From: Patescibacteria group bacterium UBA6263
GTDB lineage: Bacteria > Patescibacteriota > Gracilibacteria > Absconditabacterales > Absconditicoccaceae
Reading direction: 5' to 3'
DNA length: 37,466 bases
Assembly (NCBI GenBank): GCA_002441085.1
Contig: DJVF01000014.1
Location: 1 to 37,466 of the forward strand
The position numbers were made by a program, and so were the translations under genes. Below are positions 1 through 10,787 of the stretch, one piece after another. Below the pieces are notes generated by a model, which was not told the origin of the DNA, made no database searches, and saw only the letters and a list, made by a program, of their open reading frames with translations. Every line of letters begins with the position of its first letter. Within the stretch, counting starts at the first letter, position 1.

Positions 1-35
1 ATTGAATTAACAATATTTTAGCTAAATAATATAGT

Positions 36-722
36 ATGCCAAAGTTAGAAAGAAAAATACTAAGATTATCGGTTATTGTTTTATTTCTGTCTCTTTTGCT
101 TGTATATGTTTTATTTTTTCAAGTGAAAGGGCCTTTGATTAGTGATATTTTGGCATCTAGATCTGATATAGAAGTAGATAATGATATGAAAATTTATATA
201 AAAACTGGAGATAAAAAGGAAATTATTGAAGAGATTATTGAAGATTTTGGATCCGATAATATTGGTATAACATCTAGTTGAAAATTATCGGGTATTACAT
301 GAATAGATAAAAAAGAAAATGTAGATAGCATGTCTACATCTTGACAGAACGATATTATATATTTGTCTTGAACCAAATTGTTTTATGGAATATTAGAATC
401 TGTTGAAAAACTTTGAATTAACTATAAATACATATTACAAGATGATAAATTGATTTATTATATATATTTATGAGATTTGAAGTATGATATTGTAAATATA
501 GCTAGAAAATTATGAGGGAATATATATACTATAAATACAGAACAAGATATACTCAAAAATATGCTGTTTGGAGATAAAATAATATTTATTAATCTTCCTG
601 AATATAAAGATAAAATAGTCCTTATAATATTGTATATTGATGAAGATGTTTGGTTATTGCAAATTGATTATGATTTATATCACAAATCAAAAAATTATTT
701 AAAAAGTTTATTTATTGATTAA
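36..722 (+). CDS. Hypothetical membrane-anchored protein
   Basis: I do not recognise this 228-residue protein. It starts MPKLERKILRLSV, which leads into a strongly hydrophobic segment at about residues 9-30, so it is probably a single-pass, N-terminally anchored protein with most of its mass on one side of the membrane. The rest is rich in Ile, Asp, Lys and Tyr and shows no motif I can name. Several in-frame TGA codons, the first at 279-281, must be read as Gly for the frame to reach the TAA at 720-722. It lies 12 bases upstream of rplK on the same strand and may be co-transcribed with it. In many bacteria nusG sits here, but this protein does not look like NusG. Confidence 0.75.
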
Positions 723-734
723 TATATTACGAAA

Positions 735-1178
735 ATGGCTTGAAAAATTATGAATGTTTTGGATTTGGAAATCCCTGCAGGTAAAGCTCAACCTGCCCCT
801 CCATTATGACCTATGTTGTGAGCTAACTGAGTGAATATCTGACAGTTTATAAAAGAGTTTAATGATAAAACAGCTGATTATATGAAACAATTTGGCGGTT
901 TTGATGTAAAAGTAAAAGTGAAATTGACTATTTATGCTGATAGAACTTTTGATCTACTTATATGAGCTCCAGTTACTTCTAATCTTATTTTATGGAAAAT
1001 TGCTCAAAAATCTTGATCTTGAGAGCCTAATAAAACAAAGATATGAAAAATTAGTAAAAAAGATTTGGAAGAAATAGCTGAAATTAAAAAAGATGATCTA
1101 AATGCTAATGATTTACAATGAGCAATAAAAATTATATCTGGAACTGCTAAAAATATGTGAGTTGAAATAGAAAAATAA
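735..1178 (+). CDS. rplK: 50S ribosomal protein L11
   Basis: L11 binds the GTPase-associated region of 23S rRNA and forms the base of the L7/L12 stalk. The 147-residue product has the family length. Its N-terminal half carries the hallmark proline-rich stretch (KAQPAPPLGPMLGANGVNI), followed by GQFIKEFN, and the C-terminal RNA-binding domain follows from about residue 70. Most of its glycines are encoded by TGA, including both in GPMLGAN, so it is strong evidence for the UGA-Gly code. rplA follows 76 bases downstream, the usual L11-L1 order. Under the standard code the gene would stop at its third codon. Confidence 0.97.
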
Positions 1179-1254
1179 TAATTTTTTGTCCATAAGTTAT
1201 TTGTGTGGGAGAGATTGTTCTCGTAGACCACTTTTATTATATTATTTTATAAAA

Positions 1255-1932
1255 ATGAAACATTGAAAAAAGTACAATGAGTCCAAGAAGCATGTAGACT
1301 CTAACAAAATTTATACTGTCAAAGAAGCAGTGGAACTACTAAAAAAAATCACTGTTACAAAATTTGATTCTACTGTTGATGTTGCAATAAAAACCAATGC
1401 TAATCCCAAGTATAATGATCAAATAATTAGAGCAACGACAATTTTACCTCATGGTACTTGAAAAACCAAAAGAGTTGCTGTATTTGTATCTGATGATAAA
1501 TTGGAAGAAGCAAAAAATTCATGAGCTGATATAGTTTGAAATACTACATTGATTAATGATATAAAAAATAATAAATTTGATTTTGATATATTGATAACAA
1601 GTCCCGATAGTATAAGAGACTTGGTTAGTGTAGCTAAGCAACTTTGACCTAAATGATTGATGCCAACGCCCAAAGCTGGTACTGTTACTCAAAACATTAC
1701 ACAGGCAGTAGAAGAAATCAAAAAAGGTAAGATAGAATTTAGATTAGATAAAACTTGAAATATACATTCTGGTATAGGTAAATTATCTTTTGATGATTCT
1801 AAAATAGAAGAAAATTTGAATTCATTTATAAAAGCGATTGAAACTAACAAACCTACTTGAGTAAAGTGAAAATTGATAAAAAAAATTGTATTATCTACAA
1901 CTATGAGCCCATGAATACAGATAGAATGTTAA
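1255..1932 (+). CDS. rplA: 50S ribosomal protein L1
   Basis: L1 forms the mobile L1 stalk near the ribosomal E site and in many bacteria represses its own L11-L1 operon. The product is 225 residues, close to the family norm. It has the signature [14 protein letters not shown] in domain II, where the first two glycines (GP and KG) are TGA and the last is GGT. The N-terminal [12 protein letters not shown] and the C-terminal segment that re-forms domain I ([19 protein letters not shown]) are present. It directly follows rplK. rplJ and rplL, often next, are not here: the following gene is ftsX on the other strand. Confidence 0.97.
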
Positions 1933-1995
1933 TAACTTATTAGAAATATATTATAAAAATATAGAAAATAGTTCATTGATTATATGAGCTATTTT

Positions 1996-2940
1996 TTATT
2001 TTAACTTTTTGTTTAATGTCTGGATAAGTGTTGATGAACTATAGAATCATATTCACAAGACTATTGAAAATTCTATTATAAAAAGGATTATTATCTCAAA
2101 TACATTTGATAAAATATATTTCATCAAGTCAAACTCAAATAATCTTTGAAGATAAAATCATGCTATATATCAACTAATCAATAATAAGATAATATTTATC
2201 ACAAATGCTAATCATATGAGTTTAAATAAAATCCATAAAAATGTTTCGTTTATTTGTGAACTAGTTGCTCACAAAGTTTTTTTGATTGATAAATCAGAAT
2301 AGAATGTATTGAAGATACTATTTACGAGAAATAATATAAATGTAATAATGATCAATCCAAGTACTATAATAAATATATAAGATACTATTTTGATGAAATT
2401 AGCAAAGTTTATTATATTTAATGTTCTATTTTCTTGTTGTTTGAGTTGATCTCATTGAGTTATATCATTTATATTTAGTATTATTTCTTTATATTTTAAT
2501 ATTGATTGTTTGAGTAGCTGATATTGGTTATCATTTTTGAACATTACGTATAGTGTGGCTGGTAATGGATTTGTAATGTCAAATTTTTTGAGATTATTAA
2601 TAAGTTCTGGGACTCTTTTTTCTAAGAAACCAAAAGCATCTTCTTTGGATGAAAAGGCTACTTTTAATCATTGAATTTCCAACTCTTCTTTGAGAGTTAT
2701 TATTTTTTTATATGTTATATTTTCTTCTCAAGGGATATCTCTTATATAAAAATATATTCATAACCTATCTTGTAATGTATCTGAAAAATGAGATGTATAT
2801 ATAGATACTGACAAAAATATGTTTAATAAAAACAGTAAGAATCATATCAAAAATCATATTCATAATAATTGTTTTCAATACACTTTTAGTATTGATTTTA
2901 TATCATCTCTTGTTAATTTTGATATAAACTTTTTTGCCAT
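1996..2940 (-). CDS. ftsX: Cell division protein FtsX
   Basis: FtsX is the membrane subunit of the FtsEX complex, which couples ATP hydrolysis by FtsE to activation of cell-wall hydrolases at the septum. The 314-residue product has a short cytoplasmic N-terminus and a first membrane segment at about residues 24-45. An extracellular domain follows, with the typical VAFSSKEDAF and NPLPATLYV signatures, and then three C-terminal membrane segments. The region KKTLGATSSQINETF matches the conserved family motif before the last helices. TGA encodes many of the glycines. ftsE is not adjacent. The gene follows the TPR gene with a 5-base gap, so the two are probably co-transcribed. Confidence 0.93.
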
Positions 2941-2945
2941 TTTTA

Positions 2946-3587
2946 TTATTTATTATTTAAATTTACTTTTTGTATATTAAAAATAATTTGAGTTTTTACA
3001 AATCTTTCTAATAGTCAGATTTTTTTATCATAATAAGCTATTTCTTTGTCTATAGTTTGTAATTTATTATGATTTCTATGGTAATAGTCTATCATATTTT
3101 TAGCCTTAGAGTATTTATGTTCCAATATGTATAGTTCTATTAAATTATAGATAATTTCTGCATCTTTGTTATTTAAGCTAAAAGAATCTTTTAATAAATT
3201 TAATCATTTCTCTCTATTACCATACCAGTATTCACATAATCAATAACATCTCATAATTTCATGATTTTCTGCGTGTGTCAATTCTAAAGCTTTTTGAAGA
3301 TATCTTTTAGCTTCTAATCGATGATTTTTTTCCATTTCAAGTATTCATTTGATATATAATCATAATGGATCCTCATTCTTTTTTTTTGCATTCAAAAAAT
3401 CTATAGCTTTACCAGCTTTGGATATTTCTCATCTTCTATATTGTATATCAGCAAATTGTAATAAAGCTTCTTCATTACTTGGATCTTTAAATAATATACT
3501 GTTTGTTTTTTTGATAGCTTCATCAAACTTTCATAGTTCTTTTAGTTCTTCTATCTCGTTTATTAACGAATCTGGTATATAATTCAT
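2946..3587 (-). CDS. Tetratricopeptide-repeat protein
   Basis: The 213-residue protein is mostly helical and contains several TPR-like units: one near residues 10-40 (ELGKFDEAIKKTNSILFKDP), one near 45-80, and one near 85-120 (RLEAKRYLQKALELTHAEN), with weaker units after that. TPRs usually mediate protein-protein contacts. No signal peptide or membrane segment is evident, so a cytoplasmic location is likely. It lies 5 bases upstream of ftsX on the same strand, so a role with the cell-division or envelope machinery is possible, but that is inference from position only. Confidence 0.8.
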
Positions 3588-3779
3588 AAATAACAATTAT
3601 TTGTAAAATTTGTTTATTTAATAATACATAAAAAAAAAGATTGTTTCAAGTTTTGATGTCATTGACGTAATAATTATCTTTACATTAGCGCTTTTTAACA
3701 AAAAAAGATGTGTTTTTTGCTAATTATACTTAAATATTATAATTCTAGAAAAACATTTTATATATTTTAGATTATATTA

Positions 3780-6305
3780 TTATTCTTTAATTTCATCTTC
3801 TTGTTGTAATAATGGAGTTTGTCCATTTAACCTTTCTTCTTCTTTTTGAGCTCTTTTTCTATCTTCTTTGTATTTCATATTCTCATCTTTTTCTTCTCGA
3901 GGTCTATAAATAATATCAATTTCTTTATCAACCATTTTGTGTAGTGGCGTCTCAGGTTCGTCTAGACGAATATCATTAGAATGTAATGTTGTGATCTCTC
4001 AATCTGGATATCTTATTCTAATTGCTCATTCTATGATACTTATTCCTCATTCAAGTTTGGAATTTCATGTCATTACTATAATTCCCTTTCTAGCTCTTTT
4101 CCATATTTTGAGATCTTCAAGATTTAATAGTTTACCATCTTTTTTGGAGTGAATAAGTATAAATGGTTCTCATTTATGTAAAAACATATTTGCTACTTTG
4201 TCTCATTCTTGTAATTCGATAGCTTTAACTCAGCCAGCAGTCTTTCACATTGCCCTAATATTACTGTCTGGGAATATATTCATCCATCACTGTTGTGATA
4301 ATATGCATAAATTATCTCATGGATTGGTAGCTTCTACAGATAATATTTTTTCTTTATCTCATAAATTCATAATTTTTGTAGGAAACTTTTTGAAAGAAAG
4401 CACCAATTCTTTTTTTATTTTTTTAATACTATTTAGATTTGTAAACAACACCAAACTCTCGTAGTCAAAATGTAATGTTTTTGCAAAGATTATTTTTCAT
4501 TTTAGACCAAAATGCTCATTTAAATTTAAAGAATTTTTAGCCATAGTGAATTGTCACAAATCTTTGAGTCTTTGGACTACAAGTTCTCATATATCAGTAA
4601 TTACTATAAACTTATCTTGATTGTGAGTATAGATCAATTCTAGAGTTTCATCTGGTATGATTTGGATTCTAGATTGATATAATATTCTAAGCGAATAATC
4701 ATTTCAAATCCAGACTATTATATCTTCTTTTACTCTGTCTGCTGCAGCTTGTAGTGCTTTGAGACTACCAGCTATATTGTAAACACTAAGATCTTGTGAA
4801 AGTTCTGATTTTCTAGAATCTCAATATTTTTTCTTCATATAATTAAATTCTTCTTCCACTACTCCATCTAATTTTATAGGGTCGTTTATTATTGATTGTA
4901 AATATTCTATTGCTTTCTTCTTTTCTTCTATCTCTTCTGTAACTTTTTGAATTTCTAATCAAACTAATGACTGTAATCTCATAAGCAAAATGTATTCAGC
5001 TTGCGCTTCTGTAAACTGAAATTTATCTATAAGATTCTTTTTTGCATCAGCTTTTGTCTGGGATTTTTTGATAGTATCTATTACTTCATCTATTATATCT
5101 ATGGCCTTTTTAAGTCATTCTAGTATATGTAATCTATCTTTTGCTTTTTTGAGTTGGAAAACTGATCTACGATAAATTACTTGTCTCCTAAAAACCACAA
5201 ATTCCATTAGTAAGTCCTTGATATTCAACAATCTTGGTTGTATTCCACTCTCTATAAGAGATACATTATTTACATTGAAATTACATTGCAAATCAGTTGA
5301 TTTGTATAGTTGGACTAAGATTCAATCTGCATCAACTCATTTTCTAAGATATATAGCTATTCTGATTTTATTCTTATTACTTTCATCTCTGATATCTACA
5401 ATTCAGTCAATTTTTTTATCAACTACCAATTCTCATATTTTGGAAACCAATCATGATTTATTTACTAGATATGGTATCTCATCTATTACTATAATATCTC
5501 ATCAATGACTTTCTTCTATATGGGTCTTTCAACGTACTACTATTCATCATTTTCATTTTTTATATACTTCTTTGATATTGTTAGAATCGTAAATTATTCA
5601 TCAAGTAGGAAAATCTGGTCATTTAATAATTTCCATAATTTGATCTATACTAATCTCTGTTGTAGATCAGTCTGGATTGGGTTTTCATTCATTATTGAGC
5701 AATAGAATAGATGCATCTAATATTTCGTTTAGGTTGTGAGGAGCCATATTGGTTGCCATACCTACAGCTATACCCATAGTTCAATTACAAAGATGATTGG
5801 GGAACTTGGTAGGTAGCATACGAGGTTCTTTGAGAGATCAATCAAAATTATCTACTCGATCTATAGTATCTTGTTCTATATCAGACAACATTTCTTGTGC
5901 TATTTCTGTGAGTCTAGCTTCGGTATACCTCATAGCAGCAGCGCTATCTCAGTCTATAGATCAAAAGTTACCTTGTCAATCTACAAGTGGATATCTAAGT
6001 GATCGAGGCTGTGCCATACGTACCATTGCCTCATATATACTAGAATCTCCATGTGGATGATATTTTCACATCACCTCTCAAACTATTCTAGCTGATTTTT
6101 TATGTTTTTGATTATAAAAATTATTCATTTGATACATACCAAAAAGTATCCTTCTAAGTACTGGTTTGAATCAATCTCTAGTATCTGGCAATGCACGAGA
6201 AACTATTACAGACATAGCATAATCGATATATGACTGTGTAATTTCTTTCTCTATGGAATGAGCATTTACTGTTCAAGAAAACAAATTTGTATCTTTATCT
6301 GGCAT
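3780..6305 (-). CDS. gyrA: DNA gyrase subunit A
   Basis: GyrA is the DNA breakage-reunion subunit of gyrase, which introduces negative supercoils. The 841-residue product has the N-terminal [20 protein letters not shown] signature, a quinolone-pocket-like segment [10 protein letters not shown] at about 83-92, and the catalytic tyrosine in AAMRYTE (about Tyr127). The tower and coiled-coil region follows, then a C-terminal beta-propeller with repeated blades. The canonical GyrA box (QRRGGKG-like) is not visible in the first blade, so wrapping activity could be reduced or the protein could act more like ParC. Many glycines are TGA-coded. No gyrB is in the window. A structured RNA with its own terminator lies just upstream. 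Confidence 0.95.
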
Positions 6306-6415
6306 CAAAATATATAATAATTTAAATCAAAAAAAAGCTTAGTCTCACGACTAGATTAAATATATAAAATTTGAATCTGAATGCAATACTAAACGTTGTG
6401 GAAAATTGTAAAAAG

Positions 6416-6449
6416 AAAAACCGACTGTGTGGGTACACACAGCCGGTAT
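6416..6449 (-). terminator. Rho-independent terminator of ncRNA 1
   Basis: On the minus strand a stem of about 12 base pairs (ACCGGCTGTGTG with CACACAGTCGGT, one G-U pair) has a four-base loop and is followed by a run of T. It separates ncRNA 1 from gyrA and sets the RNA's strand. Confidence 0.85.
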
Positions 6450-6915
6450 AAGTCGTTTTTTGAAATGTTTTTTGAAGTCTATCTCTTCACGAGGGCTCTA
6501 GCTTCCCTATGGCCTCTCCACTATGCAGGTGAGCGCGTTTGCTATGACCCATCGGGATCCTTTCCCTGTTCATAGCTTGAGGGACAATTTTCAGCTGCCC
6601 TTTTGTCCCGGGGCTTAAGAATTTTAATTTAGATAAACTTAATGCATGTTTTTCAAACGGTTTTTGTTGTGTTAATAATTAGGTTACTGGTTATCCTTTC
6701 AGATACCAAGGAGAATACCCCCATTCTCTAAGCCCGGCCATTTCCGTTGACATCCACGGATACGGTCGCAAACCACGCTCCCTGATTTTATTTGTGTTAC
6801 GGGAGAAACGAATTACGTAATATAGGGAATATACATTGGTCATAGGGTCCCTAGGCCCTCATCATAGAAGCATTGAAACCTCCTTTTTTATGATTAGTAT
6901 TTTATTTAGACTTTG
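6416..6915 (-). ncRNA. Structured noncoding RNA 1, family unknown
   Basis: This stretch is GC-rich and has no convincing protein gene. On the minus strand it has a promoter, a body with long-range complementarity and a strong terminator. The ends pair: GAGGGC at 6855-6860 with GCCCTC at 6491-6496, then CTAG with CTAG, then CCCTATG at 6841-6847 with CATAGGG at 6506-6512. Inside, GGGCTTA near 6732 pairs with TAAGCCC near 6612. GGGACAA pairs with TTGTCCC around 6582-6608, and GCTATGA pairs with TCATAGC around 6541-6575. The size and closed architecture resemble a housekeeping RNA, but I do not find the RNase P or tmRNA signatures. A 60-codon reading frame (6691-6873) with an AGGAGG site overlaps the 5' half. 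Confidence 0.6.
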
Positions 6916-6943
6916 TTTATAATTATTTACTATTAAATGTCAA
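6916..6943 (-). promoter_or_regulatory. Promoter of ncRNA 1
   Basis: On the minus strand TTGACA (6938-6943) and TATAAA (6916-6921) are separated by 16 bases. The -10 runs straight into an AAACAAAG string resembling the leader of the TGA-free protein genes in this window. Confidence 0.6.
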
Positions 6944-6970
6944 TATTATTTTTTAATTGATTTTATAGAT

Positions 6971-7004
6971 AAAAAAAGGAGGGCTATAAAGATAGACGCC
7001 TCCT
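6971..7004 (-). terminator. Terminator of ncRNA 2
   Basis: On the minus strand AGGAGG pairs with CCTCCT across an A/T-rich loop and is followed by T7. It lies about 30 bases upstream of the ncRNA 1 promoter, so the two RNAs are separate transcription units. Confidence 0.65.
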
Positions 7005-7214
7005 AAGGATTTGGTCAATATGACCTTGGTACAAAAAGTACCGGTAGTTAGTTTAAAATTTTAAGTTAAGTAGGATTTTGGCGTCGGTCTGACCTTGGCC
7101 TTGATCTTACTGATTAGCCCCTTATTATTCCTAATTATTGATTATTCTAATCAGGCTTAATCAAAATTTCAAATCTCAAATAAGCAGCCCAATATATTTT
7201 ATTTGGGGCGTCAA
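6971..7214 (-). ncRNA. Structured noncoding RNA 2, family unknown
   Basis: A second GC-richer island on the minus strand lies between the MazG-like gene and ncRNA 1. Visible pairings are GACGCC at 7207-7212 (or its second copy near 7081-7086) with GGCGTC at 6995-7000; CTGATTAG with CTAATCAG enclosing about 30 bases (around 7110-7155); and the local hairpins GGTAC-TTTTT-GTACC and GGTCA-TAT-TGACC around 7011-7042. It ends in an AGGAGG...CCTCCT stem followed by seven T. No open frame of note is present. It is too long and lacks the consensus for a standard SRP RNA, and I cannot assign a family. Confidence 0.5.
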
Positions 7215-7255
7215 GATATATATTTAAATTAATAAATCAAGACTTTTTTGTGAAA

Positions 7256-7588
7256 TTATTTTAAATCGGATCTTTTTTGAATTTTTATCATCTTATTTTT
7301 TAGAGCTTGTGATATGTCTATATTCATAAGTTTTGCTAAGCGTATTGTGGTAAATATTACATCTGCAAATTCATCCATCAATGTTTCTTGAGAATATCTC
7401 TTTAATTTTTCTTTTCTTACGAATCATTGGTTTCACAAAATTTCTGAGCTTAATTCTCATACTTCTTCATTCAACTTGATAGATTGTGCAAATATCCTTT
7501 TGGTCATATCTTGATCGCGATAAAAGCTACCTTGCCCTGCTTGAGATAAGGTCCAATCTATAAAATCTAATAATTGTTTTAATTCCAT
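7256..7588 (-). CDS. MazG-like nucleotide pyrophosphohydrolase
   Basis: The 110-residue product matches the small MazG/dUTPase-like all-alpha NTP pyrophosphatases, which hydrolyse (d)NTPs to monophosphate and pyrophosphate and clean the nucleotide pool. The metal-binding pattern is visible as LNEEVGELSSE in the first helix pair (ExxE type) and DEFADVIFT (ExxD type) in the second. The start MELKQLLDFIDWTLSQ and the overall length fit single-domain members. It lies 14 bases downstream of glyA on the same strand. Substrate preference cannot be told from the sequence. Confidence 0.85.
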
Positions 7589-7602
7589 TTTGATTATTAA
7601 AT

Positions 7603-8901
7603 TTAAATACCTGGAACTGGGAATTTGAGAGAAAATTCTTTGACTTGTGATCTAATTTCTTGTAATTTTAAATTCCTAGATTCTTCGTTTCACTCAGAAT
7701 GACATTTGAATGCTTGATCTATAAATTCAACTATTTGTTTGGTGTCATTTTCTTTGATTCATCTGGTAGTCATAGCTGGCATTCCAATCCTAAGTCATGA
7801 AGGTTTAAATGGTGGGTTGGGATCATCTGGGATAGTAGATTTGGAAGTTGAAATTCAGATTTTATCTAAAGTCTCCTCTGCAATTCTTCAATCTAGATTT
7901 GTTCAAGAAAAATCTACAACTACCATATGATTGTCTGTTCATCATGTAACTAGCTTATATCCCTTAGCTTTTAGCTCTTCAGATAAGACTTGTGCGTTTG
8001 ATAAAGTTTGTTTTGCATATATTTTGAATTCATCTGTAGATGCTTCGTGTAAAGCTACTGCTATTGCACATATTGTATTCATATGAGGTCATCATTGCAT
8101 ACCTGGGAATACTGCCCTGTCTATTCTGGTTGGAATGTTTTGTATAGTATCTTCAGGTTTTTTGAGCGGATTGGAGACTGTTCATTTGCTAAGTATGAGT
8201 GATCATCTAGGTCATCTAAGTGATTTGTGTGTAGTAGTCATAGCTACATGGAATCCATAATCAAAAGGATTTTTTAGTACTCATCATGCTATAAGTCATC
8301 ATATATGAGAAATATCGGCAAAACAAATAGCTCATACTTCATTAGCTATCTCTGAAAATTTCGCATAATCAAGCTCTCTAGGATATGCAGAGAATCAAGC
8401 AAGAATAATTTTGGGTTTGTATTGATGAGCCAAACTACGAATTTGATCAAAATCTATTGTTCAATCAGATTTGGTTTTGTATCTTTGAAAATTAAATATT
8501 TTGGAAAAGAATGTAACTGGGGCTCCATGAGTAAGATGTCATCAATGAGATAAATCCATTCATAAAATAGTATCTCATGGGTTCATCAATGCTGAATAGA
8601 TACATAGGTTTGCTGCTGCTCCGCTTAGTGCTTGTACATTTGCATGATCAGATTTGAATAGTGATTTTGCTCTATCTATTGCTAATTGTTCTATAATATC
8701 TGTATTTTCTTGTCATCCATAATATCTTCTGCCTGGAAATCATTCACTATATTTATTGGCAAAGTGTGATGATTGTACCTCAAGTACAGCTTGGGACTGA
8801 TAATTTTCACTAGCTATAAGTTCCATTCATTCTGATTGTCTTTTTTGTTCAGCTAATATTGATTGATATATAATTGGATCGATATCTTGTATCAAGTGCA
8901 T
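7603..8901 (-). CDS. glyA: Serine hydroxymethyltransferase
   Basis: SHMT is a PLP enzyme converting serine and tetrahydrofolate to glycine and 5,10-methylene-THF. It supplies the one-carbon unit used by thymidylate synthase, whose gene is also in this window. The 432-residue product has the expected landmarks: the N-terminal [10 protein letters not shown], the region [10 protein letters not shown], and the PLP-lysine motif [12 protein letters not shown]. The C-terminal part carries the unusual string CHSEGNEESRN, encoded by a short dispersed repeat (7679-7704) absorbed into the gene near its end. One of its glycines is a TGA. The enzyme core is upstream of it and looks intact. Confidence 0.96.
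7679..7704. repeat. Dispersed repeat copy inside glyA
   Basis: The segment GATTCTTCGTTTCACTCAG and its continuation AATGACA is nearly identical to the segment at 22677-22702 inside rsmI. Here the gene reads the opposite strand, giving HSEGNEES; in rsmI the other strand gives SSLRSEGQ. Confidence 0.7.
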
Positions 8902-9069
8902 AATTAGAATATTAAAAAAATAAATAATACTAAATCTGATTAAATTTGTAGATTTATAATAATTTTTGTTTTGCTATCAAGTAAAGAAATTTGAATTTAT
9001 TATACATTTATTGTATATAAGAATATTTTGGCTGAATAGTAAAAGCCAAATCGAGAAAATATAAATTAT

Positions 9070-10644
9070 TTATGATCAAATTATTTTGAGAATCTCATCC
9101 AAATGTTTTCTATCGTTGGATAATTTGGGTATTTTGAATTGTCATCAGAGTCTATTTTTGGATTTCATTCGATTATAAAAAGTTCATTGTGGTACTCAAT
9201 GTACAATAGCATCTCACAATATTTTGGTATCGTGCCTTTCATCAAAATAATATGAATTGGCATTACAAAGTTCTTTATCCAAAATATTTGCAAATTCTTT
9301 GTAATTTGCGGGAGCTTTGGTAAATTCCACAATCCATTCGTATGCTCACCTAATATCTCATCATGAATATGTAACTGGAGCTACATGATAATCTGTCGCT
9401 ATTGTGTCGGTTTTTTTGCATGCTTCCATAATAGCTTTGTCTGTATAATCTGAGGTAACGCATTCACCTACTACATCTATATAATATTTAGTCCTACCTG
9501 ACACTACAATTCTCCGTGGATCAAGAGAGGTAAATTTGACAGTATCTCAAAGTACATATCTCCATAATCATGAATTATTTGTGATAACTATGACGTAATC
9601 TTTGTCTAATTGTACTTCTTGCAAGGTAAATATTGTAGGATTTTTTTTGCCATATTCTTCAAAGGGTATAAATTCATAAAATATTCAATTATTTGTGAGC
9701 AACAACATATCGTTGGCTAAATTGGAATCTTGTACCGCAAAAAATCATTCAGATGCACTATATATCTGATAATACTTTACCTTTTTGGAGGGGAATAAAT
9801 GGAAGAAATGTGGAAGATAAAGATCTATAGACATTCATCATCGAAAAAATAATTCAAAATTGGGCCAGACTTCTAATATGTCTTTTTTGCCCGTATATTC
9901 CAAGACTTTATAGAGAAAATTGGACCCCCATGATGGTTGCCCACTGAGAGAAGTGATATTTTTATTTAGAGTAGTTTCTATTATTTTTTGTGATTTTTCT
10001 TCTCGATTTTCTATAAAAGATATTTCATTATTTGGCTCTCTAAAGTGTTGTCATATAAATGGAGATTCTTTTTGTATAATCGCCGATAGAAATCAGACAT
10101 TATTTTGTTTGGTATATGGATTGGTAGAAAAGGTTCATCATATTACTATAGCTTTTCATTGGAATAGTCTACTCCTAGGATTGTTTTTTAGGTACAAGGT
10201 AATTGCTTCTACTCATCATTTGATATGAGAACCTTTGATAAATTCCTTGGACATAGGAATGTATTTGGATGTTCATCATGTAGTGCCGGAAGATGTAGCA
10301 AATCGTTGTATTTTGCCAGGATAACAGATATCTTTTTCTCATTTTAACATATAAGTAATTCGCGGTTCCATATCTTTGTAATGAGATATTGGAGTTTGTT
10401 TTTGAAAATCTTTGATGCTTTTGATACCTTTATATCAAAATTTTTTTCACCATATTGTATTTTCAGATTTTTTTATTAATTTTTTGATTAGTCTTTCTTG
10501 GTCTCTGAATGATGATTTATGTATATGATAGCGCAATATAAATCAAGATTTGATAAATTTATTTACAAAAATATTATCTATGATAGAGTCTCTCATAATT
10601 GCTGAAAATTCTTTTATATTTTTGATATTTTCAAACTTTTTCAT
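9070..10644 (-). CDS. GH3-family protein (acyl-adenylate-forming type)
   Basis: The 524-residue product resembles the GH3 auxin-responsive promoter family, which adenylate carboxylic acids and in plants conjugate them to amino acids. The ATP-binding loop reads FATSSGTTGG at about residue 105. The family-typical SLSGQPSW appears mid-protein and YRVTGDT-like context appears as WRYVLGDTVKF before the C-terminal domain. Bacterial members are common but mostly uncharacterised. The substrate cannot be inferred here. It stands alone between glyA and pheT, and its flanks do not suggest a partner. The reading ends ...IIGS and then TAA, with the terminal Gly coded by TGA. Confidence 0.88.
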
Positions 10645-10787
10645 ATTTATTTTTAGCTTAAAATACTAGTAAGTAATTTATAAAATAGATTATAAAATGC
10701 AAGAATAAAAATTTTCTCTTTAATTTGTTCAAAAAAACTATAAATACTGTGAATGTAATAAATTATTTTTAATTTTTTTTGTTTGTA

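Noticed and set aside
3937..6060. Several plus-strand open frames across the gyrA region
   Set aside because: They are antisense shadows of gyrA, which has complete family motifs on the minus strand.
6416..6915. RNase P RNA or tmRNA for ncRNA 1
   Set aside because: The size fits, but the conserved GGAAAGUCC/ACAGAA core of RNase P and the tRNA-like end and tag of tmRNA were not found.
10779..10787. TTG start three codons upstream of the pheT ATG
   Set aside because: It has no ribosome site and adds residues not expected in the family.
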